A stretch of DNA of 64,000 nt from Ichthyophis bannanicus (GCA_033557465.1 CM066031.1:1229127312-1229191311); one strand, 5' to 3'; numbered from the stretch's first letter, positions 1 to 12,000 are shown. Translations and numbers: made by a program. The notes: generated from the sequence alone by a model not told the origin.

Positions 1-284
1 TTCTCTTTGGGCATTATGGGTAAGGCCTTGCATTGGATAAAATAGTTTCTTGCAGATCATTCATTTAGAATCTTTGTTGGAGGAGTATGGTCTGATATTA
101 AAGCACTGAAATGAAGAGTTCCTCAGGGTTTCCCATTATCTCCTCTGTTATTTAATATTTTATTTAACAACTTCTATGGGAAATAATATATTACTTTGAT
201 AATAGTAGTTTTGCTCATGTGGATGATTTGTAATTGCTTGGGCCTCTGAAAGCAGATCCAAAGCAAGCTATTCAAAATCTGAAG
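1..284 (+). pseudogene. LINE reverse transcriptase fragment
   Basis: Frame 1 reads, between stops, FLADHSFRIFVGG and then RVPQGFPLSPLLFNI. The second is the conserved RT block that precedes the catalytic loop in jockey/CR1/L2-type LINEs. About 90 bp later FAHVDDL stands where Y/FADD is expected. Several stops and a frame change make it a dead fragment. It is cut on the left by the window edge and on the right by the terminus of a DIRS element. Family beyond non-LTR retrotransposon is not resolved. Confidence 0.7.
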
Positions 285-765
285 GTGATATTTTACTTAC
301 CAGATAATGTCCTTTTCTTGAGTCCTGCTAGACCAGTCCAGACAAGTGGGTTGTGCTCCCCTACCAGAAGACTGAAATGAAATGCCTAGGTTTCAATGAC
401 ATCACTCCCATGCCGCTATCAGCCTGAGCCCCTAGAGGGCACCACGGTATTCATCCCAAAGCATATGGGAAAGCATGACAAACCTCACACAACCTCAATG
501 TGGGCAACAATGATGAGCTCAACAGTTGAGAAACCATGTAGAAAACTATGTATATGAGGAATTGATCAGAAGGCTGTCAATAGGAAATGAACCTGCAGAG
601 CCAAGTAGGAAAAAACCTAGTAGACCAAGGTACCGCCGCAGAATAATAGGCCAAACACAATTCCAGGGGTGGGTCCTGGACTGGTCTAGCAGGACTCAAG
701 GAAAGGACATTATCTGGTAAGTAAAATGTCACCTTTCATAGTGTCCTGCTAGACCAGTGGGATGT
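285..765. repeat. DIRS-1 terminal repeat (285-345) and ICR (672-765)
   Basis: Bases 285-345 recur as the reverse complement at about 676-735 with only a few mismatches. Shared core motifs are ACTTACCAGATAATGTCC and GTCCTGCTAGACCAGTC. Immediately after this match the ICR carries a second copy of GTCCTGCTAGACCAGT (about 745-760) facing the other way. This is the arrangement expected when an ICR copies the joined outer edges of the element. On the element's sense strand the extreme 3' end reads CTGGTAAGT, close to a 5' splice site. Confidence 0.72.
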
Positions 766-1735
766 AACAAAGCTATGCCCCCACTGGGCAGGGAGAAGAC
801 ACAGCAACTTGCAAAACCTTGAAGCCAAATGCCGCGTTCACCCGAGAATGGATGTCCAAGCTGTAATGCTTCACAAAAAGTGGAAGATGATGCCCAAAGA
901 GTCACCCAACAAATGTCTGAAGGGGCTACCGAGCTACGCTACGTCCCTGAGGATGCTGACGTCCAAGAAGAATGGGCGTGCAAACCCTCCGGAGCCAGCT
1001 GGCTCCGCAACAGATACACTGAAGCAAATGCCTCCATGTGCCAATACAGTCTGTTATAATCCCGGGGATTGAAATGATACCACCCAATGAAACATGGTGG
1101 CAGTTTATGTAAATAAGTAAATATGTAAATATGTAATGTCTGAATCATCCCCATATGTCCTCCCCACGTGTGCTGTGCTTTCTCCTCCAAATCAATGTGT
1201 GTATATTTCTAAATTTTGACATGATTGTACAAACCCGTTTTTCGTTAATCAAACCGCTACTGATCGCTGGAAGTAGCGGTATACAAATGTATGCTAAATA
1301 AATAAATAAATAAATGACAAAACATCCAAAGATAAACTCAGCTGTCACAACTCCCTCATGTGAGCCAGCAAACAGCACAAAAGATGACCAGACTTACGAA
1401 AAGAAGCCGTAATCTTCAAGTCCCGAAGAAACACCCTCTGGACATCCACAAGGCAAAGATCCTTATCTTTCCCTCTATACTGCTCCTCAGAGAAGAAGGG
1501 AAAGCAAACCACCTGGTTCACATGAAAGAGAGATATCACCTTGGGCACAAGCCAAATGAAAACGGCCTGCTCTTAAAAGGACAGATATGGATTCTAGCAA
1601 GACAGCACCTACTGCTCGGAAAATACGCCTTGCCAAACAAATCATGACCAAGAAAACAGTCTTGAGAATCACACCCTTCAGAGCAGCACGCTTCAGAGGC
1701 TCAAAGGGCTCCAACAACAGGATCCTGAGCACCAG
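760..1735 (-). pseudogene. DIRS-1 tyrosine recombinase remnant
   Basis: Minus-strand pieces match the conserved flow of DIRS YRs seen elsewhere in this window. PFEPLKRAALKGVILKTVFLV leads into LARRIF (near 1650), the position of the catalytic Arg box, normally TSARRVSEL. Next come MPKVISLFHVNQVV (about 1545) and, beyond an inserted LINE tail, a degenerate C-terminal part near 830-1000 with SSWTSASS. The Arg box has lost the Glu-Leu that should follow. Frameshifts separate all pieces, so the gene is dead. Confidence 0.62.
1095..1316 (+). mobile_element. L2-like LINE 3' end with (TAAA)n tail
   Basis: The stretch ends with a short stem-forming 3' unit, AAACCGCTACTGATCGCTGG followed by a complementary half, and then TAAATAAATAAATAAA. 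The same 3' design ends the L2-like LINE at 20.8-23.7 kb (its half reads AAACCGCCCTTGATCTCTGG). The copy has no RT left and interrupts the DIRS-1 recombinase remnant. Confidence 0.6.
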
Positions 1736-1974
1736 ACAGAAATCCCAGGAAGGGACAAATGGACAGAGGGAAGGATGCAGATGCTAAACCCCTTAAAGAA
1801 AACATGAAACATCTGTGTGCAAGGCTGAAGACATTCCAGCCACCGGACCAATGAAACAGGACAAGGCTGCCACTCAGACTTTCAGGGAGGTAAGGGAAAC
1901 CTCCCCCCCCCCCCTTTTTCAGACCTTCCTGCAGAAGCCCAACAGAGCCAGCACCTTGACAGACTTAGGAATAA

Positions 1975-2085
1975 GTTGTTATGTACAACATCCATGTTCC
2001 AAGAGGTAATAACTACTATGCCAGAATGTAACTTGCCTTGAAATGCTACTGGAAAGGCATGAGCTAAATATTAATAAATAAATAC
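1975..2085 (+). mobile_element. short LINE/SINE 3' tail
   Basis: The sequence GTAACTTGCCTTGAAATGCT, then a short complementary stretch ending in GGCATGAGCTAAAT and AATAAATAAATA, resembles the 3' end of vertebrate CR1/L2-type LINEs and the SINEs that copy their tails. The 5' boundary is not visible and no coding part remains. Confidence 0.4.
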
Positions 2086-2349
2086 CAGGCTGCACGCATG
2101 CCAGGCAGGTAGAACCCCTCCGGAAACTACTGCAGGAGAATAGCACTTACGCGACAGCCGATTCCCTTCACGAGCCAATCAGTAAGCAAGAAGGGAGCCG
2201 GATCATCAAGGACAAACTGCCTCTAATGCAACCGGCCCCGAAATGGGGCAGATAAAGAAGAGGAACCTGCACGAACTGCATCAGATTCCATAACCACACT
2301 CTCCTCGTCCAACCCAGCACCATCAGTACAGTCCAGTCTGGATGGCATT

Positions 2350-3360
2350 TCATGCGCTGAAACACATGCCCCAATAGCAGTCATGGAGGAAGCACATACA
2401 GCAGGCATTGCTGTGGCCAGGACTGAACAAAGATGGCAAGCCCTTGGATCCAGTTTCCATGTGATGAGTGAAGCAAATGCATACTTGAGAATGGAGCGGG
2501 ATGCCTTCAATTCCATCCCAGTGCGACTCCAATGGCGGAGAAGCATCTAAAATGCCTTCCGACTCAATGCCCACTCCCTGGGATAGAGAGATTTATGATG
2601 GGAAAAGGCCACTTCCACATTGACCACCACGGCAATGTTTCAAACCGATAGATCAGGCTCATCTCTGCCCAGATGAACCAGAGAATCATCCCCTGTGCCT
2701 CTCCTGCACAGCTTGTGCTGCCTTGATGATTGACAGATGCCACAGACGTGGCATTGCCCTTGACCACTCGCACCAACATGCTCTTGACCAAGGGCAGGAA
2801 AAAGCAGGAGACACAGTTAGATAACCCTTGCTTTGAGACGGTTGATGGACCACACCTGCATGAGGCTCTGGACAAGGGCTCTGGACAAGGGCTTCTCCGC
2901 TCATAAGACAGGTGCCCAACTCTATAAGAATCCACAAGTGACATCCAGCAGCATACCCTCCATTGGATAACATGGACACAGGCGCAGCTGCCACCTCAAG
3001 CTGGCTCTCACTCCTGGCTGGAGTGGGAGCCTGAGCTCAAGTTCCGGTCAGAAGGGCCACCAGAGCAGCCTCATATGAGCATGCCCATGACACCAAATGA
3101 TTGCCACTGTCATCAAGCCAAGAAGCTGTGGATAATCCCAAACCCTGGGAGCCTGTTGAGAACCGAGGAGTGCAAGTCGTTCCAACCATGTCTGCCCTCT
3201 TTCCTCTGGTAGGACAACTCTGCCTGCTTGAACATCGAACCACGATCCCAGGAAACCCAGGGTTTAGGGAGGTGCCAATAGATGCTTTCCCTGATTAACC
3301 ACTCAGCTGAGGCCTTCCAAAAGGGTACCTCCCAGGCCGGAGGCATCTCAGGTTTCGACA
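2350..3360 (-). pseudogene. DIRS-1 RNase H domain remnant
   Basis: DASGLGGTLLEG (about 3320-3355, minus) corresponds to the DAS-xxGWGG start of DIRS RNase H domains. Further along, RAMPRLWHLSIIKAAQAVQ and its overlapping frame VKGNATSVASVNHQGSTS (about 2720-2790) correspond to the region normally reading like TTVAYINRQGGT. A GVGIESEGILDASPPLESHW-like continuation follows. Every block is split by stops or frameshifts. The assignment rests on order and motif spacing relative to the clearer RT remnant upstream. Confidence 0.5.
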
Positions 3361-3379
3361 GAGAACAGGCTCAGATAAG

Positions 3380-4010
3380 CCGGTAATGGCTGTACATATA
3401 GTCCTTAGCACCACAGTGCAGCAGCCACCACCACCATGACCCTAGAGAGCATCCTTAGGGCAGGGGAGAGGTCGAAGGTAGGGCGACAAACTGAAGGGAT
3501 GAGCCAAACGTGGCAAAATGCAGATATCTCTGCTGATCCTCCTGGATTGGGATATAAACACAAGATTCAGCCAAAATCAGAGAAGCTAGAAACTTTTTGT
3601 TTAAGTCAGAGGCTGGTCTTGAACCAGTGATCTTTGGGTTAGAAGGCATGCAACTTGCAGAAGAGCAATCACATCTCAGTAGCTAGAAACTCCCTCCCAT
3701 TGGAGCATTGCCAAAATCACCAATCTCAGAATTGCCATTCAGAAGCAACACATGCAAAGGAGCATTGACCACCCAGACACCATGGACCGGAAGGAGCCAT
3801 CCTTTTTTGGCATCCCAGCTGTCCTTGCCCCTTTCGGCTGGGACCCTGGCACCACTGCCTGTAGGCACACAGTAACTTACCCTACGCAGCCCATGAGGTG
3901 GCAGTCATGTCCGCCAATGCAACTGGAGAGATGACAAATGCTTCCAGGATCGGCTGCTTGCAATTCAGGACATAGCTGCTCTGAATGGTGTCTAGCACGC
4001 ATCTATCCTT
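3380..4010 (-). pseudogene. DIRS-1 reverse transcriptase remnant
   Basis: The minus strand contains MPKKDGSFRSM (about 3780-3815), matching the VVPKKDGSFRPI block that opens the RT of DIRS elements; the same block occurs in DIRS-7 as VVPKKEGSLRPI. The catalytic YLDD loop could not be found because the downstream sequence is shifted and rearranged. A SINE-like scrap with a B-box-like GGTTCAAGACC (3608-3618, minus strand) lies in the same stretch. Confidence 0.45.
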
Positions 4011-4099
4011 GGTCACATGCAGAAATGGGCCCCAAAACTTACGAAGTGAGGAACAGGAGAAACCCCCTCTGGAGGGGACCGAGCCTCCGGGCCCATGAG

Positions 4100-4447
4100 C
4101 AATGTTCCCTCTAATTTTCTGTAGGCTGTGTGCGCATAAAATATCAGCTGTGCAGCTTTTGAAGGAAGGTTAAATTTTTGTGCGCCACATAATGACACTC
4201 GGAGTTATATACTTTAAAATTTGACTACACGTCAGAATACAGTATGTATACCACATTGATTGCACTAGAAAATATTGTAGAACTTGTGAAAACCATAAAT
4301 ACACAACAACTTTTAAATTTTAAGACATCTGTGTTGTTTTCTATCAGAATCAGAACCAAAATGTTTGTGCGCTCTGTTGTAAAGCATGTGCGCTCGCTCG
4401 GCGAGGTGTGTGCGCGCGCACACGTGCACAGCTTAGAGGGAACAGTG
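4100..4447. mobile_element. hAT-type MITE, 348 bp
   Basis: The ends are near-perfect terminal inverted repeats: CAATGTTCCCTCTAA on the left and TTAGAGGGAACAGTG on the right. They are flanked by the 8-bp direct repeat CCCATGAG at 4092-4099 and 4448-4455. An 8-bp duplication with a short C/A-starting TIR is the signature of hAT DNA transposons. Subterminal sequence is rich in GTGTGCGC / GCGCACAC on both sides and the middle is AT-rich. There is no transposase, so it is non-autonomous. It sits between the gag and RT remnants of DIRS-1 and is therefore younger than that element. Confidence 0.88.
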
Positions 4448-4559
4448 CCCATGAGCCCTATCGAAAGTACTAATTATGGAACTACAATACAGAAGTGGAG
4501 AAGAGGAGCTTTCCAGGTTGAAATGCCAGGAGTCACAAGACCTCCGGAAATTAGTCCAG

Positions 4560-5670
4560 CATGTTCACACTAGACATATGGAGGCCAAGGAGGGAAGGAC
4601 GCTTCTTGTTTCCCAGGCTCTTTCGGTCTGGAAGGTGAGAAGACTCTGCCTTGGCCAAGTCCTTCACCAACGTCTCTAATCAGCCCCACAAGGGAGACTA
4701 TCCTTAAGGCCAGTTAACTGTGCTCTGGAGGACATATTCACTGCCCACTGGCAAATCCATGATCAATGTCGCATCACCGCCGACGGGATATCCCTAACTA
4801 CCAGCAAGCTGGAATATATATGGCATCAGAGCATCATCCAGTGGGAGAGACTGAATCCACAGAAAAAGAGCCTGCACACACAGCCAACAGGAGAAAGTTG
4901 CCACTGTGAAATGACTCTTTAGTAAAGGGTCCACCTATCTATCCATAATGCCCTTCAAAGCCAAGCCGACTTCCACAGAAGTGGAGGCCAACTGCGTGAA
5001 CGCAGTGACATCCGCCTTCATATTGGACAGGCTGGATCAAGCGATGCACTCCCCCTTGAGGGAGGACTCGCATCCCTTAACATACCTGTATCTCCCAGGC
5101 AAGAGAATGGTCAGGATCTGTTCCAACCGGAACATATTCTGGATTGTCTGCCATAAATATCTGCACTGCCTGTAGAAGCAGGGAACCTGGGGCCCCTGCT
5201 CCGCTGCATACCAGATAGAGGAAAAAATCAAACAATCAAAGCCGCCAGGTCTCCCTTCTGGGACAGACGGAAAACATCAGCCTCCACATGAACCTCCAAC
5301 AGAGGAAACATTCATGCCCTTCATTTTGTTTTTTGCATCAGACTGCTCAGCCGAGATTCCAGGACCAGCATCAAGTCTTGGACAGACCCCAGCTGACCCA
5401 CAAATCCAGGAGGCAACCTCTGTTTGGGTCACTTAGGAAGCATTTAAGCCAGGCTTCTATATTCCATCCATCCCTCATGTGACTGAGCTCGAGGGTATCC
5501 AAGGGCTGCAGGGTCTGAGTTTCTGCGCTAATGACTAGGCTTGCCAAAGAGGAAAAAACTCCAGGGGATGACAACCCAGATTCTGGGAGCTCCCCACCCT
5601 GAGAAAGATCCCCAACACAGGGATACAGCTGGAGCAGAGCACTCAGAAGGGGAGTAGCCAGCGGCATGGA
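4560..5670 (-). pseudogene. DIRS-1 gag-like remnant
   Basis: Minus-strand fragments such as MKADVTAFTQLASTSVEVGLALKGIMDR and, upstream of it, LEQILTILLPGRYRYVKG resemble the helical gag-like ORF1 of DIRS elements: a ladder of short Leu/Ala-rich helices before a hydrophilic tail. The best-preserved comparison in this window is the ORF at 25511-26812. Stops are frequent. The call relies on position between the 5' side and the RT and on general resemblance. Confidence 0.4.
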
Positions 5671-6533
5671 CAATGGAACAACTCAAGGCCAGCCTAGGAT
5701 TCCTATCCACAGTGCCATCAATCACCTCCAAACTTGAGGCAGAAAATGCCGGGCCAAACAAGTCTCTTCATTGGGAGAAGGACGACAGGCCTCCCAGTGA
5801 AACATTTTAGGCTGCCACTCAGGATGAATCTAGTGAGAAGGCTCTTTGTTTGCCACAGGTCAAACAACACTGCCTGGAAGAAGACAGAAGAGTTAAGACA
5901 AGGCAAACATTTGCGCACGCCAAGGCTAACTGGGCACAAAGGCGTGTGCTAACAGAGCATGTATTACAAGCCACTTGGACAGGAACATGTGATTTAGCTG
6001 CTCAGGTAGAATGCACACTGGGACCATGGGCGCAAACACAAAAATCATTACTAGAAAACATTAATAGCTTGTGTTGGAAAATGGCAAGAAGCGCCAATAC
6101 AGAGTCAACAGTCACCTGCGGCCCACCCCGACTGTCCCTTAACGGACAAGAGTGGGAGCCCCCGACAAGGACAATGACTAAGTCAAGCCGTGGTACTCAC
6201 CATCTGGCAAGACAAATTGTGCCAGGCTCAGTACTACTCCCCAGCCGCTGTCTCTTTCTGTCACATGCTTGCATAATAGGCTAACAGCCACATACCTCTG
6301 AGGTGCCTTCAAGTCTTTGAGGAGAGCAAAGGGGACAACGGAGGAGAGAGGTGGCTTTGAGGTTGTGTGAGGCTGCTGAACCCTTCCAAATCCTTCCAGT
6401 TTTCTGGCTGCTCAACAGGCCCTTAACATAAGAACGTGAAATTGAACAAATTTTCCCTCCTCCTTTGGCTACCAAAAAGGCCATAGTCTAGTGAAACCTC
6501 CCACGTTGTGCTCAAGTGAGAGTGTCACTCTCA
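5671..6533. other. unresolved sequence, probable 5' part of DIRS-1
   Basis: About 860 bp with no recognisable domain. The plus strand is open for 144 codons (5850-6284), but the composition is unremarkable and no motif or homologue is recognised. It may be the leader or N-terminal gag region of DIRS-1, whose 5' terminal repeat should lie here but could not be identified. Confidence 0.3.
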
Positions 6534-7215
6534 AGATGGTCATTCACAGGTGATCTCCGGGAACAGAAGGAATTTAATCTTCACATATGTGTGACGCCGG
6601 TACTGATGGAGCCCATGCAGGAACTCCATTGGTACCGGAAAGCTTTTGGGAGCACTGCACCATGCCTGCTTGACTGCCTTCCCATCTCCCTCTCTTCAGT
6701 TGAGTTTATAGCTGAGAAAAAGAGTAAATGAAGTGGAGTGGAGGAGTAGCCTAATGGTTAGAAGACTGGTTTGGGAACCAAGAGACCAGGGTTCGATTCC
6801 CACTAGCACTCCTTGTGGCCTTGGGCAAGTCATTGCCTCAGAAAAATCCAAGTTTTCAATGTCCCTGTTTAATGTACATTACCAAGTTTAAGTTACAATG
6901 TAAACTGCTTTGACTAAAATGATAAAGCGGTATAAAAAACCTGTTAAATAAATAAATGAAACCCTATAACTCCTAGGAGTGGGGGTTGTGAAGACTAAAT
7001 TCCTGCGGCTCCCGGAGATCACCTGTTAAAGGTGAGTAACTACATTGTCTTCTGGAACAAGCTCCCGGATGACATTACCTCAGAACCAGTAGAAGTTCAC
7101 CTCGGAGTAGGCAGAGATCATGGTTCCCACATGGATTTCTGGTATCTTTAAAGTCCAGGACAGAGGATAGGAGTTGCATCTAAGTCTGTAAGAGGTGCTT
7201 GAGTACAACCTGACT
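6534..7215 (-). mobile_element. DIRS-2: 3'-end fragment of a family I DIRS
   Basis: Left part 6534-6725 is a diverged family I terminal repeat (AGGTGATCTCCGGGAACAG..., then TTCACATATG and GGAGCCCATGCAGG). The ICR follows at 6985-7070 (TTCCTGCGGCTCCCGGAGAT, CACCTGTTAAAGGTGAGTAA, then CTTCTGGAACAAGC). After the ICR only about 140 bp of recombinase-end sequence is left; it parallels that at 62.96 kb (GGATAGGAGTTG versus GGGTAGGAGTTG). The spacer between terminal repeat and ICR was hit by a SINE. Confidence 0.72.
6733..6957 (+). mobile_element. tRNA-derived SINE
   Basis: An RNA polymerase III A-box-like TAGCCTAATGGTTAG and a B box GGGTTCGATTCCC lie about 45 bp apart, as in a tRNA. Then come a CTTGGGCAAGTCA body, a 3' unit AACTGCTTTGACTAAAATG with complementary AAAGCGGTATAAA, and AATAAATAAATG. 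The 3' unit matches the L2-like LINE ends in this window, suggesting mobilisation by that LINE. A closely similar copy is at 58.6 kb. Confidence 0.88.
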
Positions 7216-8595
7216 AAACATGTTGTTTTTGTGTATATATAGATGTTTGCTGGCTGCTAAGTCCCCTCCCCCCCTGAGGAAGAGACTGGTGTCGCGAAAC
7301 GCTTGTAAGCGCTGGACTCAAGGCGTCGGATGTGGAGTGCCAAGATAATGTTTGAAATGATGGCGAAGATAAGTTGATTTATCAAGCTCTCCTACTTTAT
7401 TGGTGGGGAATATGTTGCACGTGAAGTCGCTGATGTGAAAAGGGCTATTTGAGAGAGTGTTTGTGACTGAAGTATATATTGTCACGGAAAACACTTACCC
7501 AAGATTACTGAGACCTCAGTGTGCATGTGATTGTAGTTGTTTTCAACTGGAAAGTATTGAAGACCCGCTTAATTTAAGATAATTTTGTTATAGTTGAGTG
7601 TTTTTTTATAGTTTTAGTAATTATTTACACTCTAATAGTGACCATAGTATTTTTGTCCCTCTGAGTTTCAGCACAATGTCCTTGAGCTCCCGCCTTTTCT
7701 GTAGCATGTAAAGAGCCAAGTGAGCATCTTGGTTTTGTACGTCTCCCAAGTTAGAGCCCCAAGATCTAAATATTTGATGTAATTTTTTCCTTCAAACTTG
7801 AATCATGAAACCAGGTCACAATGTTTCATGACAAATGCTTGCATGGGGATCCAAGTGCTCTATTAATTTTAATATCAAAATCTCACACTTGCTCTTTGGC
7901 CACTGTAAATATGGCTTTAGATATCCATCTCACCACCTTTCGACAGTCCATAAAATTCTGCTCTCTTAAAGAGACCCCTAAATCTTAGATTCTGCCAGCA
8001 TGAGATGTTTCTAAGTCCTTCACCTTGTTAAACAGCCCTTACTTCTGGCACTCCACTGTGCCCTCTGCTGCTCCAATGACTTGGGGGCTCTCCTTGCTCT
8101 TTCACATGTTAAACCTTCTCCAGCCTTTTCTTTATATCATTTCCTCAGCACACAGTTCCTCCATCTTTCCAATGTTTTCCTCTGTGACTCCTCAAATGTC
8201 CCGCTGGCAGTTTTTAAACCATCCACAGACCTCCTCAAAGTCAGCATTGCTCCACCTGCGCTGCTCATCTGTGTTCTGCACGCCATTTTCACTTCCAGGG
8301 CACCCATGCCATCATCACACTCATGCTCATGCATGTATATTCAGTCTGGCATGCTGTCTACACTGCCCCAGTTAACTACTTTCTCCAGAGTAAGCAAATT
8401 CTTTTAAATCTAACACTTTCTTTTCACTGTCTGAACTCTTTCTTGCGTTAATTGCAATAGCTTTAAGAGCATACGGTTGCTGTTGCTACTTGAGAGTTTG
8501 GCAGAGCCTCAGGCTTAAGCAGCCATACTAGTTGGTGATGTCACTTTCTCTTCCAGTTAGACCAACTCTGAAAAAAATAGAGATAGGAGCCCTTT
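7216..8595. other. mostly unrecognised intronic DNA; possible Penelope-like fragment near 7275-7310
   Basis: Nothing coding is recognised. The stretch CCCTGAGGAAGAGACTGG... followed by GCGAAACGCTTGTAAGCG has the two invariant hammerhead blocks (CTGANGA and GAAA) in order, with a possible short helix between them and a CGCTT/AAGCG hairpin after them. Penelope-like retroelements are known to carry minimal hammerheads. The cleavage-site U expected after the hairpin is not there and stem I is weak, so this is at best a decayed copy. 7620-8580 shows no repeat family I recognise. Confidence 0.3.
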
Positions 8596-9005
8596 CAGGC
8601 TGGTAAATTTTTTTTTAATTTACATTTTTATTAATTTTTCCAATAAGCCAATTACAACAAGCAAGGTACTCCATATTGCATTCAGCACAAAACATCAACC
8701 AATGAACTATAACCTTTACCCTCAAACTTGCCCATTTCCATTTCTCATCCCTCCCCTTCCCTGTAACCCTCCCCTCATCACCTCCCACCTAGACTTATCC
8801 ACCCTCTTCCCTCCCTCCTCTCTCCCCCTCCCTTCCTCTTCCGCTCATCTCTAGACTCTGCCCCCCCTCCCCTCCCTTCCCCTCCCCTTACCCCTACCCC
8901 TCCCTACCTCTACCTCCTCCTAACGCTTCCACTCCTATCCCTAGCATATACCTAAACCCCCTAACTTACCCCAACTCCTCTCCTTCCCTCTTTCCCATCT
9001 CCATC

Positions 9006-12000
9006 TCAACTGCTCCTTTCTTCCACATATTCCCTCTCAACCACTTCCATACCCGCTCCCACCGTTTCTCCACTTGCCCCCCCACTGCCCTTTTTCTCCC
9101 CCGTAATTTTGTACATCAAATACATTTCCAACATTCTTTTAGCATAACTATCCATAGTTGGTAGAATCGCTCTATTCCAGTGCCAGGCTATTTCACATCT
9201 GGCCACCGTCACACAGAACCAAATGATATTCCACTCCCCTTCCCACTGCCCATCCTTCTTCTGCAGGAGACACACTTCAGGAGACAGCACTATTTTAGCT
9301 CCCATAATTCTATTAATATTATCCCCAACTTTCCCCCAGTACTTTTGTACCACAGGGCAGGACCACCACATATGTAACCATGTGAACTCTTTACACTGTC
9401 TCCAACACTCATTCGTCTTCATAACCCCCGCTTTATGAAGCCACTCCGGCGTGACATATCACCTACTCAGCACCTTAAACCCATTTTCACGTAGCACCGT
9501 GGCAATTGTAAATTTAGCTATACCTCTCGCCACCTCCTCCCACTCCTCTACCCCCCATTCCACCCCCAAGTCCCTCTCCCACGCCTCCAAATAGCTTAAT
9601 TTCCCCTCTCCCCTCGCTATTAATCCTTTATAGAATCTGGAAATCATCCCCTTTTGCCCCATGGAACCCAGACATGCCCCTTCAAACAATTCCACTCCCC
9701 CTCCCCTATCCTGTCCTCTCTGCCTTTTTCGAATTAGCGACCCCATTTGTGCGCAAATCTGTTTCCTGCAATTGATAAATATCGTGAATACCCTCAAATA
9801 ACCTTACCTCCTTCCCCACTAATATCTGTGACACCTGGCTCAATCCCTGCACCTCCCACCTCTGCAGGACTGTTCTACTCGGTCCCATCCCCTTTCCACA
9901 ACACGCCTGGAGGGAAATGGTGTGCGACCACTTCTTATCCCCCACCATCCTCTGCCTACTCTGTTGCCATACAGTTAACGTGTGCGCCACCATAGGGTTA
10001 GCCCCCCTCTCCCCCTTCCCCCCCCCAGACTATGCGCTCTAGCTCTCCGGGGCAAAGTTCTGCTGCCTCCATCCTCACCCATTGCTTATTTGGCTCCCTT
10101 AGCCATGCGTACACCGCCCTGAGCTGCGCTGCCTTGTAATACAGTGTAAAATTTGGCACCCCCATCCCCCCTCCATCCCATGCACTTGTAGTGTCCGGGA
10201 TGGAGGGGGGATGGGGGTGCCAAACCACCCTTGGTCTTCTACCCCCCCCCCATAAATCCCTCCACTTGCTTCTGCACCCTCCTTAATACTCCTCTCGGTA
10301 TCGCTATGGGTAGCACCTGGAAATAAAACAGAAATTGAGGGAGCAACATCATCTTTACCACCACCATCCGCCCAAACCACGAGTAGTACCCCCTGCTCCA
10401 ACCCCTCAACTGAGACTGCACTTGTCCTAAAAGCTTTTTATAATTAAGTTCATATAGTTCCTCTAGGGTCTTCCCCACCTGCACCCCCAAATACCTAATC
10501 GCCCTCTTTGCCCACCGAAACGGAAAGCGCAGTTGCAACTCCCTCTGCTGATCCTCTTCCCCCACCACACCTAATATTTCTGACTTCCCCAGTTAATTCG
10601 AAACCCTGCGACCCTCCCATACTTCTGTATCTCATCCATTAATGCTGGTAATGTCCCCCCTGGCTGTGTAATTGTCAGCAGGATATCATCTGTGAAGAGC
10701 GACATGCGATACTCTACTTGTCCTACCCTCACCCACCTGATCTCTGGGCTCGCCCTTATCCACGCTGCCAAGGGCTCCAGGGAGAGTGCAAACAGCAGGG
10801 GCGACAGCGGGCATCCTTGCCTCGTTCCCCTCCCCAGTGGGAAAAAACCTGAGTATCCTCCATTAACTCTCACACATGCCTTAGGACTTTCATAAAGTGC
10901 CTTTATCCACTTCACAAATTCTGTCTCAAACCCCATAAGCCCTAGTACCGAGAAACGGAATTTCCAAGACACTTGGTCAAATGCTTTTTCAGCATCTAGC
11001 GAGACCAGCAGAACGGGGTCACCCGAGCGCCTTGCTGCCCAAATCACATTGAGAACCTTTCGAATATTATCCGCCACCTGCCTCCCTGGTATAAAGCCTG
11101 CTTGGTCCTCGTGAACTAGCTTCCCTAAGATTTTATTCAGCCTAGTCACTAATATTTTCGCCAGCAGTTTCGCGTCATGATTTAACAGCGAAATTGGTCT
11201 ATAGGATGCACAATCCTGCAGATCTTTCCCTTCCTTATGTATCAGGGTAATGCCTGCCCAGCCCATCGTATCCGCCAACCTCTCTCCTCGGCGTGTGGCA
11301 TTGAAAACTGCGATTAATGGCTTGGTTAACAAAGTCTCCCAAATTTCTTGTAGAAGCTTGCGGTCAACCCGTCCAAACCCGGGGCTTTCCCTAGCTTCAT
11401 ACCCTTAATTGCCCCTTGTACTTCCTCTTCTCTGATTTCCCTATCCAGATCCTCCTGCTCCCCTTCATCCAACCTTGGCAGCCCCACATCACTCAGATAA
11501 TTATTTATCACCCCCTCCGTTCCCTCTGCCTGGTTTGCATATAACATCTGATAGAATGCTACAAATTCTTCTCTAATCTGGTGGTCCACCTGCACTACCG
11601 CCCCTCCCCTACCTCTAACCTGTAGGATTCGATTCCATTCCTTTCTCTTTTTTAGCTGCCGAGCCATATACTTCCCAACTTTATTACCCCCTTCGAAAAA
11701 AATTCTGCCTCAATAACTGCATTCTGTGCCTTATTCGCCCCGCCTCCAACGCATTTAATTTAGCCCTCGTTTCCAAAACCGCTCCCCTAAACATCCTACT
11801 ACCCCCCCCCTTTGCATCTTTCTCTTCCAATTCCATTAGCTGACGCCTTAATTGCAGTTCCTGCTCCTCCCGCTCCCTTTTGATTCGCGCTCCCCATTTT
11901 ACCAACACCCCCCTCACCACTGCTTTAAAAGCATCCCACACCACTCCCTCTTTTACCTCTCCCTTCCCATTCCATTCAAAATACTCCGGTATTAACTGTT

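Larger units (their letters stand above)
285..6530 (-). mobile_element. DIRS-1: decayed DIRS-type retrotransposon, family IV
   Basis: DIRS elements are retrotransposons that integrate with a tyrosine recombinase (YR) instead of a DDE integrase. Their ends are inverted repeats, and an internal complementary region (ICR) matches the two outer edges. Here the 3' terminus (left) and ICR are recognisable. On the minus strand gag-like, RT, RNase H and YR remnants follow in the expected order from about 5.6 kb down to 0.76 kb. The 5' terminus was not found; the copy seems cut off by DIRS-2 near 6.5 kb. An hAT MITE and two LINE tails are inserted in it. Confidence 0.7.

Noticed and set aside
5850..6284. 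144-codon plus-strand frame as a host gene
   Set aside because: No domain, no splice context and no resemblance to anything recognised; likely chance within DIRS-1.
6733..6810. A possible functional tRNA gene (A and B boxes)
   Set aside because: The cloverleaf is incomplete and the sequence continues into a SINE body and LINE-like tail; the same unit recurs at 58.6 kb.
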